A stretch of DNA of 64,000 nucleotides from Nephrocerus scutellatus. Lineage: Eukaryota > Arthropoda > Insecta > Diptera > Pipunculidae. Within the stretch, counting starts at the first letter, position 1, and each line of letters starts with the position of its first letter. Below the pieces are notes generated by a model. It was not told where the DNA came from. It was given only the letters and a program-made list of their open reading frames with translations, and did no database searches. The stretch lies in NCBI GenBank assembly GCA_947095585.1, contig OX352764.1:76742816-76806815 (forward strand), given 5' to 3'. This document shows positions 34,353 through 43,822 of the stretch, piece by piece. The translations under genes were made by a program, and so were the position numbers.

Positions 34353-37130
34353 TTTGTGCTTTTTACTAAGGGAGACAATGGGCGGACAATAGACAATAGC
34401 AAAATATGCTCTATGCTTAGATTTCCTTTTGGAACAAATTCGTTGTATTTGGCCGCGAGTATTGGAGTTATAAAATATTTTTATATCGCAAACGACATAC
34501 GGCGCCGGCAGGATTCTTTTAAGTGGGTGCATCTACGCTTGAAATTTTTTAAAAACCATAGAACCCTTAGTAAAACGCACAATTTAAAAAACTACGTAAA
34601 CCTTGTTGCTAAGTGAGCCTTTCTTTTTGAACACATCCGTGTTTGGCTCTTCAGCTAAGCCAGAGCCTGTGTCGTATATTCGTTCTATTTTTGCCTCCAT
34701 TGCAGCGCGGTCTACAAGGACCGTTCGTTAATGTATCTTGTCTTAAATACCAAAAAATTCATGAGGCTGTACAACTACAACAAGTCAATATGAACATAAT
34801 GCCAAAATACGACCACATAACTAATTTAGACAACTTGCTTCAAGCTCATCAGGATTATGCGTTGACGTAATTCACTTTCATCTTCGAGAGAGCTCGAAAT
34901 ATTTGCGAAGAATTCGATGTATAATTAAAACTTCTTCTAGTTGTAGCAGACAAACTCACAGATCAAATCAATCTACTGAAAATGGTAAAAGAATTCTATA
35001 GAATATTACATTAAATATCTTGACTCTTTCATTTATTCTCTGTGGGATCAATTTTCTTTTACAAACAAAAAAGAATTTTAGCTAATGGAGCTCTAAAATA
35101 TATAAGAAATTAAATAAATCTTCATTTTTAGAACTTCTTTATAAAGCACCGTTTAACATATAGAACTGAGGTATTTTACAGAATTTTATTGCCGAAGCTA
35201 CGGTAAATGAATACTTCATGGGAAACATGGGATCGGTCTACGATGGGAGTTGCGAGCCTAAGTGGCCTTTGCATGCTCTGTGTTCATCGGAAAATGGTAA
35301 AGAAGAACACCAAATTCATGAACAAGGTGTTTTAGAATTTCGGACAACACCTATATACCTGAACTTTTTATTCACATGATCACGTTATCCAAAATATAAC
35401 CTGAAGTGCAATATTAACCAATTATTTTCATAATTACTTCCGACGTCTACGGACAGTATACTAAAAACTAAAAAAATTGCTTGAATAAATTTTGAAAAAT
35501 ATTATTGCTCTTAAAAGCTCACATTGTTAATGATTTTGCAATGCGCCGTATTCAACTCTGATTAGTTTAATAGTCTGATGTGCTTCCTTCGTTTTTTATT
35601 AAATATACATCTCTAAGATATCCCTAAAAATTGATGTTTTTGACTCGCTGCTGACTTGGATTTTGCCATAGTACCACAGAAATATAAACCCTGCTTCTAT
35701 ATGTTGTACTCTTTAAACTTTTCATTAAATCATTCAAATCATTAAAATATAAATTGAAATCAAATATTTAGTTCTTAAAATGTTTCAACATATTAATTGA
35801 GAAGCATTGTCTACTTTCATCCCACTATACCAAACTATTGCGAACCCAACTTTTCAATTCTTATTTTCGATTTCCGCCAAAAAATAAACCAGCTCCACAA
35901 AACACCAGTGTGTACACAGTGAACACACACATAGATGAGATTTCAAGGATCATTGATAAAATACAATAAATAATAATGTGCAATATTTATATCCTTTAAC
36001 ATAAATTCGCACAGAAAGGAAACCAAACTAAACTCGGAAGTACAGTGGATTTTGTGTAAGTTCAGGATGACATAAGCAATTGTATGGCCATTGAATACAG
36101 ATTGAACCGAAAAGAAAAGGGGATTTCTTCCTGATTTGTTGGCTTTGCATTTGCAATGGGCAAGTTCTTTGTTTGTTGTTCGAGCACATAAATATTTAAT
36201 AACATTAAATCAAAATGCAATAAAAGAGATTTGCAGGCAAGAAAAAATTGGATTTTCCGGGGAGAAAAGTAGTTTTTCGTTTGCTGTTCGTTAGAGATAG
36301 AGAGAGAGAGCACTTTTACCATCTATATGACGACCATACAATCAACCCGCAGGGCTTATCCTTTGGCAGTAGAAACACAAACAAAGACAAACCAATTGCA
36401 TCGATAAATCAATTGATCACAGTTCGAAATTGGTGGAGAGGTTTTGACAAATACAAGGGACTGAGTCTTGCAGCGTTTTGACGGTCGTTTAATACACGGA
36501 CTGCGGTTTTCTGGGAAAAGCTGGCGTAATACTGCTGTGTAAGTTGAAAAGTGTTTTCCCCTATAGCGTCGGACAAACATGCAAACATAAAATTAACTGT
36601 AAATTAACTGGTATAGTTTTCGCAATGGCAATGAGCCATTATCCATTATTTAAGAATTCCGAAAAATAAAGAAACCATCATGAGGAAAATATTAAAAGTG
36701 TCTCGAAAAAGGAAAAGGCCAGTAATGAGGTGAGGGCTTGCGATGTAGAGTGAGTAATTTTGAGTTATACGAATGTGTATTGAAAAGTTCGTTGCGTCTA
36801 AAGTTTTAATTCTTAATTGAAGCTTCACCCCTCTTATATATTTCCAAATTTAAACGGAAAAAATGCTACGTTGCATTTAATTTGGGTGTCACATGTGCTT
36901 GCGACGCGAAGAAGAGCTTTTTTAATAAAAAGGAAAAGAATTAAATATAGTGGTGCTAAGTACCCATTTAAAAAAAAAAACAGTAATTTTCTAGTTTGCC
37001 CTTATAGTCTGTACGGGATTGATTTGGCTTTCTAGTATGGCAATTTTACACGCAGATTATCGCCCCGGGGGATATTGGAGAGAAATAAATAAAAATCTGA
37101 ATCCTCAAAGCTTAAAAAATAGTTTCTAAA
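34353..37130. other. No gene seen
   Basis: Open frames such as 34643-34870 (plus) and 36062-36322 (minus) show no family motifs. A short (GA)n tract lies at 36298-36312. Confidence 0.5.
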
Positions 37131-37247
37131 TTCGGCGTTCGGATACGGTTTTAAATTGCAGATCCCTTCCATTTATGTGCAAAAATATAACACGCAAGAA
37201 ACTAGGGTTCGGCTCGGACCACACCAAACGATCGCGCCAAATATTAT
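37131..37247 (+). mobile_element. SINE 3' fragment
   Basis: ATTCGGCGTTCGGATACGG, TTAAATTGCAGATCCCTTCC, ATTTATGTGCAAAAATATAAC and the end CGCGCCAAATATTATTTA match the 3' half of the SINE family (compare 54640-54760). It is 5'-truncated, which is usual for LINE-mobilised copies. Confidence 0.75.
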
Positions 37248-37309
37248 TTACTACTTTACTTAAGTTGTTATTGTAGGCAGATAAAAGTTAGTTCCAAAAA
37301 TTTTGATTG

Positions 37310-38068
37310 TAAGAGAGGCATCCTGGTCTACGCCATCCTTCCAGCGTAGGCTTGGCCGGCCTCGCTGTCGTGTTCCATAAATCATACCGCAAAGCATTTT
37401 TCGAGCAGGATCCTCTTCGCTCATGCGAGCTAGGTGTCCTGCCCACCGGAGCCTACCAAGCTTAATTTTCTTCACGATGTCGACATCGCCGTAACGCTCG
37501 TAGATCTCGTCATTATAGAGTCTCCGGAATCGTCCTTCCTCACGTACGGGGCCAACAAGTCTCCGTAAGACTTTTCTCTCGAACGCGGCTAAGATTAATC
37601 TTAGTTGCAAGTGGCTCTATCAGGAGATACCCAGGTGGCTTTGTGGATATTTTTACGCGCAAACCTTGTACTCGCAACGACCAAATTATTGCATGCTGTT
37701 ATCTCTATGACTCGTTGTCCATTGTCTTTAGTGTTTTCGTGTAAGCTATGAGTGCCAATGTACTGTCTGAATACTGGCTCCCTACCTATTTTAGCATTCA
37801 TATCCCCCAGAAGGATTTCTACATCATACTGAGGGCAGGCATGGAGATCGCGTTCGACTGATTCAAATAATTCTTCTTTCTCGTCATCTAGGGAATCCTC
37901 TGTAGGTGCGTGAACGTTTTGCCCCGCACGCGATGGGTGCATAGCCGTCAATTTATTGCTGTAAAGCCGATAGTGGTGGGTATCATTCTTTTGCTGACTA
38001 GAAACCCCACCCCGAGCACATGATGTCTTGCATGACAGCTATAATATATGTTATATTCTGATTTTTGT
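37310..38068 (-). pseudogene. Family B LINE copy with endonuclease fused to C-terminus
   Basis: Minus strand. Endonuclease first (37601-37951): VHAPTEDSLDDEKEELF, YDVEILLGDMNAKIGREP (catalytic Asp present), NGQRVIEITACNNLVVAST, KNIHKATWVSPDRAT. The sequence then passes directly at about 37600 into AAFERKVLRRLVGPVREEGRF, YNDEIYERYGDVDIVKKIKLGRL, RWAGHLARMSEEDPARKMLCG, RGRPSLRWKDGVDQD. The whole RT domain and the IDH/SDHYLV end of the endonuclease are missing, about 2 kb by comparison with the copy at 3541-7060. The upstream end at 38068 has the same TCTGATTTTTGTA boundary region seen near 6920. Confidence 0.9.
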
Positions 38069-38069
38069 A

Positions 38070-38330
38070 TCATAGGGTTTGTTTATTCTAGGAGACGTAC
38101 CACCTCCCTAAAGAAAGATAGTACATCCTTAGTGGCGGAATTTCTTCTGTGAAAGATGCGTAATGATGGGCATTCACAGATAATGTGCTCGGATTACTCT
38201 TCATCCCCTCAGTAGAACCTACATTCTGTCTCTGAGCCCACAGCAATTTTGTAAATAGGTACCTGTTAGAAAGCTAACCAGCTCTTTGTAGGAAAGAACC
38301 TGATTAATTGTTTGGATTGCCTAAGCCTCG
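38070..38330 (-). pseudogene. LINE C-terminal zinc-knuckle fragment (LOA/I/R1 type)
   Basis: Minus-strand text in two frames: SKQLIRFF, KIAVGSETECRFY.GDEE.SEHIICECPSLRIFHRR, then TKDVLSFFREVVRLLE and a stop. The CRFC..EEE..EHI.CECP arrangement is the C-terminal Cys/His motif of RNase H-type or R1-type LINEs. It abuts the 5' end of the family B copy. The protein upstream of the motif is unreadable. Confidence 0.65.
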
Positions 38331-40649
38331 GAACGCTTTCTTTTATTTTTTTTTTACTTTAGTAGGATAATCGATATGATATTGTATTTGAACGCTATAG
38401 CCTGGATTTAAAACCATCCAAATATCCAATGATAGGTCTCTCAAGTTCTATGGCAACAAAATGTTGCGCTCTAGCATTAATTGAGGCATTTGCTAGTGCA
38501 GTGTGGAATGCCACTGTATCTACCTACTGACCTATATATTAAAATCAAGTGATTATACTTTCATACTCCTAATATTATCACATTTCATGCTATTTACAAA
38601 GATAATATTTTTGTCAATTGATTCGAACACGTATACGTACAAAAGAATTTTATTCCAATCTGCTGTACATTTAATTACCTATACCGTAACTGTTCCTGTG
38701 CAATACTTCAGAAAGCTCAACTTAATGGTTTATACCGCCACGAAGTACGACCACAACAGTTTTGAAGTTTACACCTTTTGTTTTGTTTCTTTGTACACTT
38801 ATATGAAGGTAATTTTAGCTTCCTTTTGTTGTCCTTTACAAAGGTGGTACCTTAGCAAATGTTTATTCCTTATTTCGCGTTGCAAGCACGCAAGGGTTTC
38901 ATTGACTGACGTCTTTTGCCAAAAATGATTTACAGCGACAGTAAAACTATTATGGGCCCGGGGTATAATGTATGTGAGCGTTAAAGTATTGAATATTTTA
39001 CTGCTCCTGTGGTGGTAGCATTGTGATGCCTCATGGTAATGAGCACCGACGAAATCATCGTCCTCTGGTAGTGCCAGCAGAAAATTGAATACTCGTATCT
39101 TGCTTTTTCGCTTACACACAACAAAAGCTAAAACACCTCTTACCTCGATTTGCGGCCGTGAGCGCCTTGCAAGTCTTGGATGACAGACAAATAATATGAA
39201 ATACGCGAACGCTCTTTCAATACAACTGCAATAAATTACCACAAATCCGATGATTTATTGGGCACAGCAAATCATAATTCTTATTTTGTATTTTGCTTCG
39301 ACTCTACGACTGCATTGTGCGGCTATGGTGGAACGAGCCTCGGCTGCGCACAGCACTCAGTACATATACATTCATACATAAGTATGTACGTTGAAAGAGA
39401 TTTAGTTTAATGCCATCTAATAAGTTTGGTTATAAGTTTCCTGTCGTCTGGTGTTGGCTGGGTTTTGCCTGTCACCAATGTCGCCACATTGAAGGGGTTC
39501 CTACGATTTGTCGGGAGTTTAATCGCCTCCTCTTTTCATGGCAAAATACACCACAAAGACCGATCTGCTGGTAGCCAGCTACATGGTTATGAATTATTAT
39601 AGATTATCAAGCATTGTTCTTAAATGCATGATTTACGTTAAATATATTCAAATTCAGTCCCATATGCAATACCGCAGTTAATTAGCATCTTAGGATGATG
39701 GATGACTAAGTTTATATATATGTCATAGAATTCGATGCAATAATTTGATATTGTGCAGACTGACCGCAGTTAATATTTGAAACAAGAGAGTCTTTAAAAT
39801 GAATTACGTTAACAGACAATACACAAAATGTTGTAAATAATTTTAAAAAATGAACCTCAAGAAGTTTTTGCTTAAGAGGCAGATTTTATTCTTGTTTTAA
39901 GCTCACCAGTCCCACTGTGAATTCTGTCAAGATAGACGTTTGACTTCGGAAAAAGAGAAAATCGCTTGAAGAATAATTATTTTATATTAGAGGTACTAGC
40001 TGCGGTTAGACAAAGCAATAATAACTGCCTTCTTTTTAAGCGTTCCATCGCCTGCTCAATTATTAGTTTTCCAATTTTGAGGTAAATTGATAGCGAAAAT
40101 TTTTTCCGAGTAAATACAACCTATGATTAGCAAATCTAGCTTCGGTGTTCTACTTCCAAAGTTTCTGAATGATGGAATTTCCTAACTAAATTGAAAGCAT
40201 TTCTGTCTTTCGGAGAGTCTTCCTTGGCAATAATGTAGTGCAGTTCAACTTCTGCGAGGAAAATATTTTCTAGTTTATCTTTGGCTGATAATTTAAAAAA
40301 AAAAATCAGCAGAGCTGGATGGTACTTAACTACTTCTAAAAACAACTTTTTACCCTGGTTAGTGGTTTAAAATGCAGAAAAAGTTCAGTCGGATTGTACG
40401 GATTGTAAATGGTCCTTTAAAAAATCGGTACTGTTGTTAATGTAGTTAAAGGTTTTTCTATTAAGAGCACACTGTGAAGCACAGCATTGTTTAAGAACCC
40501 TTCACTGAAAATTCTGTATTCTGTCTTCTCTAAGACTAATGGAGTTGATATAATAATAAAAATATTTGGCGCAAAGGATCCTTGTCATACTTGTTAAGAA
40601 CTTTTTAAATGAAATAAAAGTCATTAAAAATTAAAAACTAAATTTAAAT
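38331..40649. other. No gene assigned
   Basis: The plus frame at 38503-38928 (141 codons) and the minus frame at 38799-39242 overlap and neither has a domain. Near 38395-38520 the minus strand has an open stretch (AFHTALANASINARAQHFVAIELERP) that might be old coding sequence; I cannot place it. Confidence 0.4.
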
Positions 40650-40740
40650 TTATGTAAACAAATGGTCAGACCTAAAATTTTATACCATATCCGAATGGCA
40701 AATTGAAGAGCTTTCACTTGAAAGTTATAACTCAGGGATT
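40650..40740 (-). mobile_element. Degenerate SINE fragment
   Basis: The minus strand GAGTTATAACTTTCAAGTGAAAGC, TCAATTTGCCATTCGGATATGG and TTAGGTC..ACCATTTGT resemble GTAATAACTTTTCACGGAAAG, ATTCGCCGTTCGGATCCGG and TAGGTCCCTTCCATTTGT of the SINE body. Divergence is high. Confidence 0.5.
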
Positions 40741-40744
40741 TTTC

Positions 40745-40930
40745 GGGGCCGTATAAAAGTTTTGTGGCCAAATGACCCCTCGAGCATAAAACCCGCACCA
40801 GTAAATTTTTTGAAATTTCATGAATCGCTTCGGGTTGCTGACTTGGCCAAAGGCGATAATTTTGCTTATCAACTAAGCATTTGATTTGGAAAAGGGTATA
40901 TTGCTGATAATAATCTTGAAATTGTTTTCG
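40745..40930 (-). pseudogene. Tc1/mariner-superfamily transposase fragment
   Basis: Minus strand VDKQNYRLWPSQQPEAIHEISK, then (shifted) WCGFYARGVIWPQNFYTAP. This corresponds to N.QNYR.W....P..IHE..L....VTVWC....GGIIGPYFF in the Tc1/mariner group also present at 31530-32170. Only about 60 codons remain. Confidence 0.7.
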
Positions 40931-41862
40931 CACATGTTTAGGACCAAATCACGTAAGTAACGTCGCAGTTAATGGTGGTCCTGCTTTAAAATTGCAAGCC
41001 AAATTCATTGCTCAAAATTTGCCACAAAAACTGGTCACAGAGATGCCCAATTCCTAAAATTTAGGAGCTCACATACGAATACGCGCGGCTGCAGTCGCAA
41101 TATTCTCCACTCTCCATGTGTTTTATTGTCTTGTTGGGACTGCAATTAATTATTATTAATTATTTGCTTATATTTGTTAATTATTTGTTTATATTTGTTT
41201 ATATGAACGAGTACCTACTGCGACCAAACTTTTCAATTAGTTCACGTGCAGTTGTCGCGACCGAACGCGATAAAAATTTGGATAAATGCATACGTTGAAA
41301 GTTATAGATCCATACGTTGAAAAAGTCTTTGCTTGTGGTAATGGACATGGATTAGTATTCACGTTATCAAGCTTCATTGATATTAACTTCATATTCCTTC
41401 CAATGGTGGTAGTCTCAAATAAAAATGGATTTTGAAAAGTCTCAAACTATTTAGCATATGTGGACTAAACAAATTGACTAAATTCGAAAACTATTTTTTG
41501 AGGGGACATGAAATAAAATTAATTTTGACTTCCTCCAAGACGAAAAGATATTTTTAAAAACGGATTGCAAATTCGGAAAGGGCATGTCCTAAACACCCTA
41601 GAACTAACTTAAAATGTCAAAAATGGAAAGTATGGAATAGGACAAATCTTTGAAATAAAAGTGGGTCCGTTTTTTTCAGATTCGAAAATTGGTTCAGTGT
41701 CGCCTGGATACACTTCCCAAAAACTGCCCTTTATTTATGTACATGCAAACTGTGGAGAGTTCTTTGTACATTCGAAGTCTACGTATGCAAATTATAGCAA
41801 AATATTTTGTGATCGTTTTGTGATTTTGTGAAAAGCTATTTGAAAATAGGGTCCTCTAGCAG
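40931..41862. other. No gene seen
   Basis: Includes a TTAATTATTTG-rich stretch (41150-41200). No family recognised. Confidence 0.5.
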
Positions 41863-42290
41863 ATATTTTGGGGGTCTTTTGTATGTCCTTTGAGGGTCTT
41901 TTAAGGGTCTTTTGCTGGTCTTTTGAAGGTCTTTTGAGGTCTTTTGGGAAGTCCTTTGAGGATATTTGAAGGTTTTTGTGGGTCATTTGATGATCTTTTG
42001 GCGATTTATAAAGTTTCTTTTATGATTCTTTTGAGGATCCTTTGGAGGCATTTTGAGGGTCTTTTGAGAATATTGTTGGGGTCTTTTGGGTATTTTGTAG
42101 GTCTTTTGAGGGTCTTTAGTGGGTGCTTTTAGGGTCTTTTGGTGATCTTTTGATGATCTTTGGGGGATTTTTGGCGGTCTTTTGGAAAGTCTTTTGAGTG
42201 TCCTTTGGGGTTTTCAAGGGGTTTTGAGGGTTTTGGGGGTTTTGGAGGGTCTTTTGAGATTCCTGATGGTCTGTTTGGGGTCTTCTGGTC
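41863..42290. repeat. 12-bp GGTCTTTTGAGG minisatellite, second locus
   Basis: About 35 degenerate units around GGGTCTTTTGAG fill 430 bp; the reverse complement matches the array at 32185-32712. Both strands stay open over long stretches because the period is divisible by three (minus: KRPSKDLKRPSKD-like text). It lies directly downstream, in the minus sense, of a Helitron helicase end. Confidence 0.9.
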
Positions 42291-42304
42291 ACGCACTGTT
42301 TTTT

Positions 42305-42620
42305 ATTTGTTTGTTGTCTGCCTTTTAAACAAACAAAGCTGATGGTTTTCCGACAATGGAGCAGGAGACATACAATTGACCATGCGAGAAGCATAGATTT
42401 TCAAGGTTAATGCTCTACCCTTGTGATTTGTTTTACTGTAATTGCGAATGCAAACCGCACCCGAAAATTCAAGTGCTTAATGTCTAATAGCATGTCGGCA
42501 GGAATCATTGCGTTAACAGATCGCAAAAGAAAGACCATAGAAATGGATCAGCTACCAAACGACATTTGCGCACATTGCGCCATTTATTGGAATCTATTAG
42601 AATAGAAATGAAATAACGAC
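42305..42620 (-). pseudogene. Helitron Rep/helicase C-terminus
   Basis: Minus strand: IPADMLLDIKHLNFRVRFAFAITVKQITRVE, then (shifted) TLKIYASRMVNC or, in the other frame, LCFSHGQLYVSCSIVGKPSALFV. Family members read FPVRLAFAMTINKAQGQT, then LRxPCFSHGQLYVACSRVGKP in motifs V-VI of the PIF1-type helicase. The motif VI Arg of SR is Ile here (CSIVG). Only the last 100 or so codons remain; helicase motifs I-IV and the Rep nuclease are absent. The minisatellite begins right after its end. Confidence 0.85.
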
Positions 42621-42830
42621 TTTTGTTGGACAAATCGAAAATCAATACAAAATTAAAAACAAATTTAATTTTATTTTAATTCAGGTTGGAATGCGTTTTT
42701 CCAGATTTTTCATTTTACCGAAAACATTCAATTGAGTTATTTCCTCAAAAAATATCCAATTTATCATTTTCCAAATTTTCCTACTCTCTTTTGTAATTTT
42801 TCCGATCTTTCTTTTGCTTAATATTTCTCA
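42621..42830. other. AT-rich spacer
   Basis: No motif seen between the helicase fragment and the 128-bp repeat. Confidence 0.4.
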
Positions 42831-43238
42831 GGGAGCATAACGAACAAAACAAAAATAGAATCAACCAAATATGTCATTCCTATCATCAGTTATGATCGAG
42901 AGTGCATACAAAAATTGTGATTTTTGCTGTTTGTCCGAATTTTTCGACTTTCTTTTACAATTGTCTTTTTTCCCACGACCATCACGAACAAAAAAAATCC
43001 ATCGTTCGTATCATGAGTTATGGTCGCGAGTTCATACAAAAATATGGAAAGACGCACTTTCAGTTTTTCCCGAATTTTCTCATTTTCCGGGCAATTTTTT
43101 CAATTTGTTTTTTCCCATTAACCTTTCTCGGACTATGGCGAACATTATAAAATATAAATGAGCGAAATCAGTTCAGCCGTTCTCAAGTGATGCGGTTACC
43201 AACGTACAGCATTTCAGTTTTATATATATAGATGACAC
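42831..43238 (+). repeat. 128-bp tandem repeat ending in a TATATATAGAT terminus
   Basis: TATCATCAGTTATGATCGAGAG at 42881 and TATCATGAGTTATGGTCGCGAG at 43009 start near-identical units 128 bp apart (CATACAAAAAT follows in both). A weaker third unit is near 43130 (GGACTATGGCGAACATTATAAAA). The array is followed by GAGCGAAATCAGTTCAGCCG and ends TTTTATATATATAGAT at 43238. That ending is common on insect repeats, and I take it as a transposon terminus of uncertain class, perhaps Helitron-related. Confidence 0.6.
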
Positions 43239-43534
43239 GTAAATTAGTTTCATGTTATACTTTAAACCCACTTACTAGTATTTTTATGATATTCTTGAAA
43301 TGCCTATGCATTATGTGCATTTTCGGTAAAATTTTGTTATTTAATTTTTGAAAATCTTTCAGACGAACGCTTAAATTCTTACCGCGAACTTAAACCTACA
43401 AAAGCCAACAAAAATTATTTACTTTCTTGTCAATGTGCTGCCCATTCTAATGAACTGCACATTATAAGTTTTGTGGCCACAGGCCAAGATCTGTCTGCGT
43501 CTCCAATTATCCCAGTACCCTTTATGATTTCGAA

Positions 43535-43822
43535 ATGTCAAAGTTAAATTACCATCAGGACGTAATACGACAACAACGATCTGTCAACGAAGGGTACAAT
43601 AAAGTTCATAACACAATTTTCAACCTTCTGGCAGCCCATGTCTTACCAGCCCATAGAAGGGTCGAATTATACGCTTCACCAGATCAAATGAAGCAATTTA
43701 CGAAAATGTACAAAACTCTCCTAGGCGACGATGACAGCGACGATGACAGCGACAGCCTTCGCAATCAGAATATGAAAACACTACAGAATGCAATACCGCG
43801 CGATTTTGTGTGGAGAAGGTGA
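43535..43822 (+). CDS. Hypothetical 95-codon frame with acidic repeat, unassigned
   Basis: Plus frame starting at an ATG in AAATGTCAAAG. The text is compositionally protein-like: an amphipathic N-half (LNYHQDVIRQQRSVNEGYNK, VHNTIFNLLAAHVLPAHRRVELY), then DDDSDDDSDS from a direct repeat of GACGATGACAGC (43728-43749), and an end FVWRR before TGA. A possible splice acceptor (GTGGCCACAG) lies upstream at 43470-43482. I do not recognise the family. It could be a host exon, a transposon accessory protein or chance. Confidence 0.25.
   Translation: MSKLNYHQDVIRQQRSVNEGYNKVHNTIFNLLAAHVLPAHRRVELYASPDQMKQFTKMYKTLLGDDDSDDDSDSLRNQNMKTLQNAIPRDFVWRR

Noticed and set aside
38503..38928. 141-codon plus-strand frame, possibly a membrane protein
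   Set aside because: The hydrophobic text follows from AT-rich codons; an equally long minus frame overlaps part of it.
41863..42290. CRISPR-like or protein-coding repeat
   Set aside because: Units are adjacent degenerate 12-mers without spacers, and open frames on both strands follow from the period.
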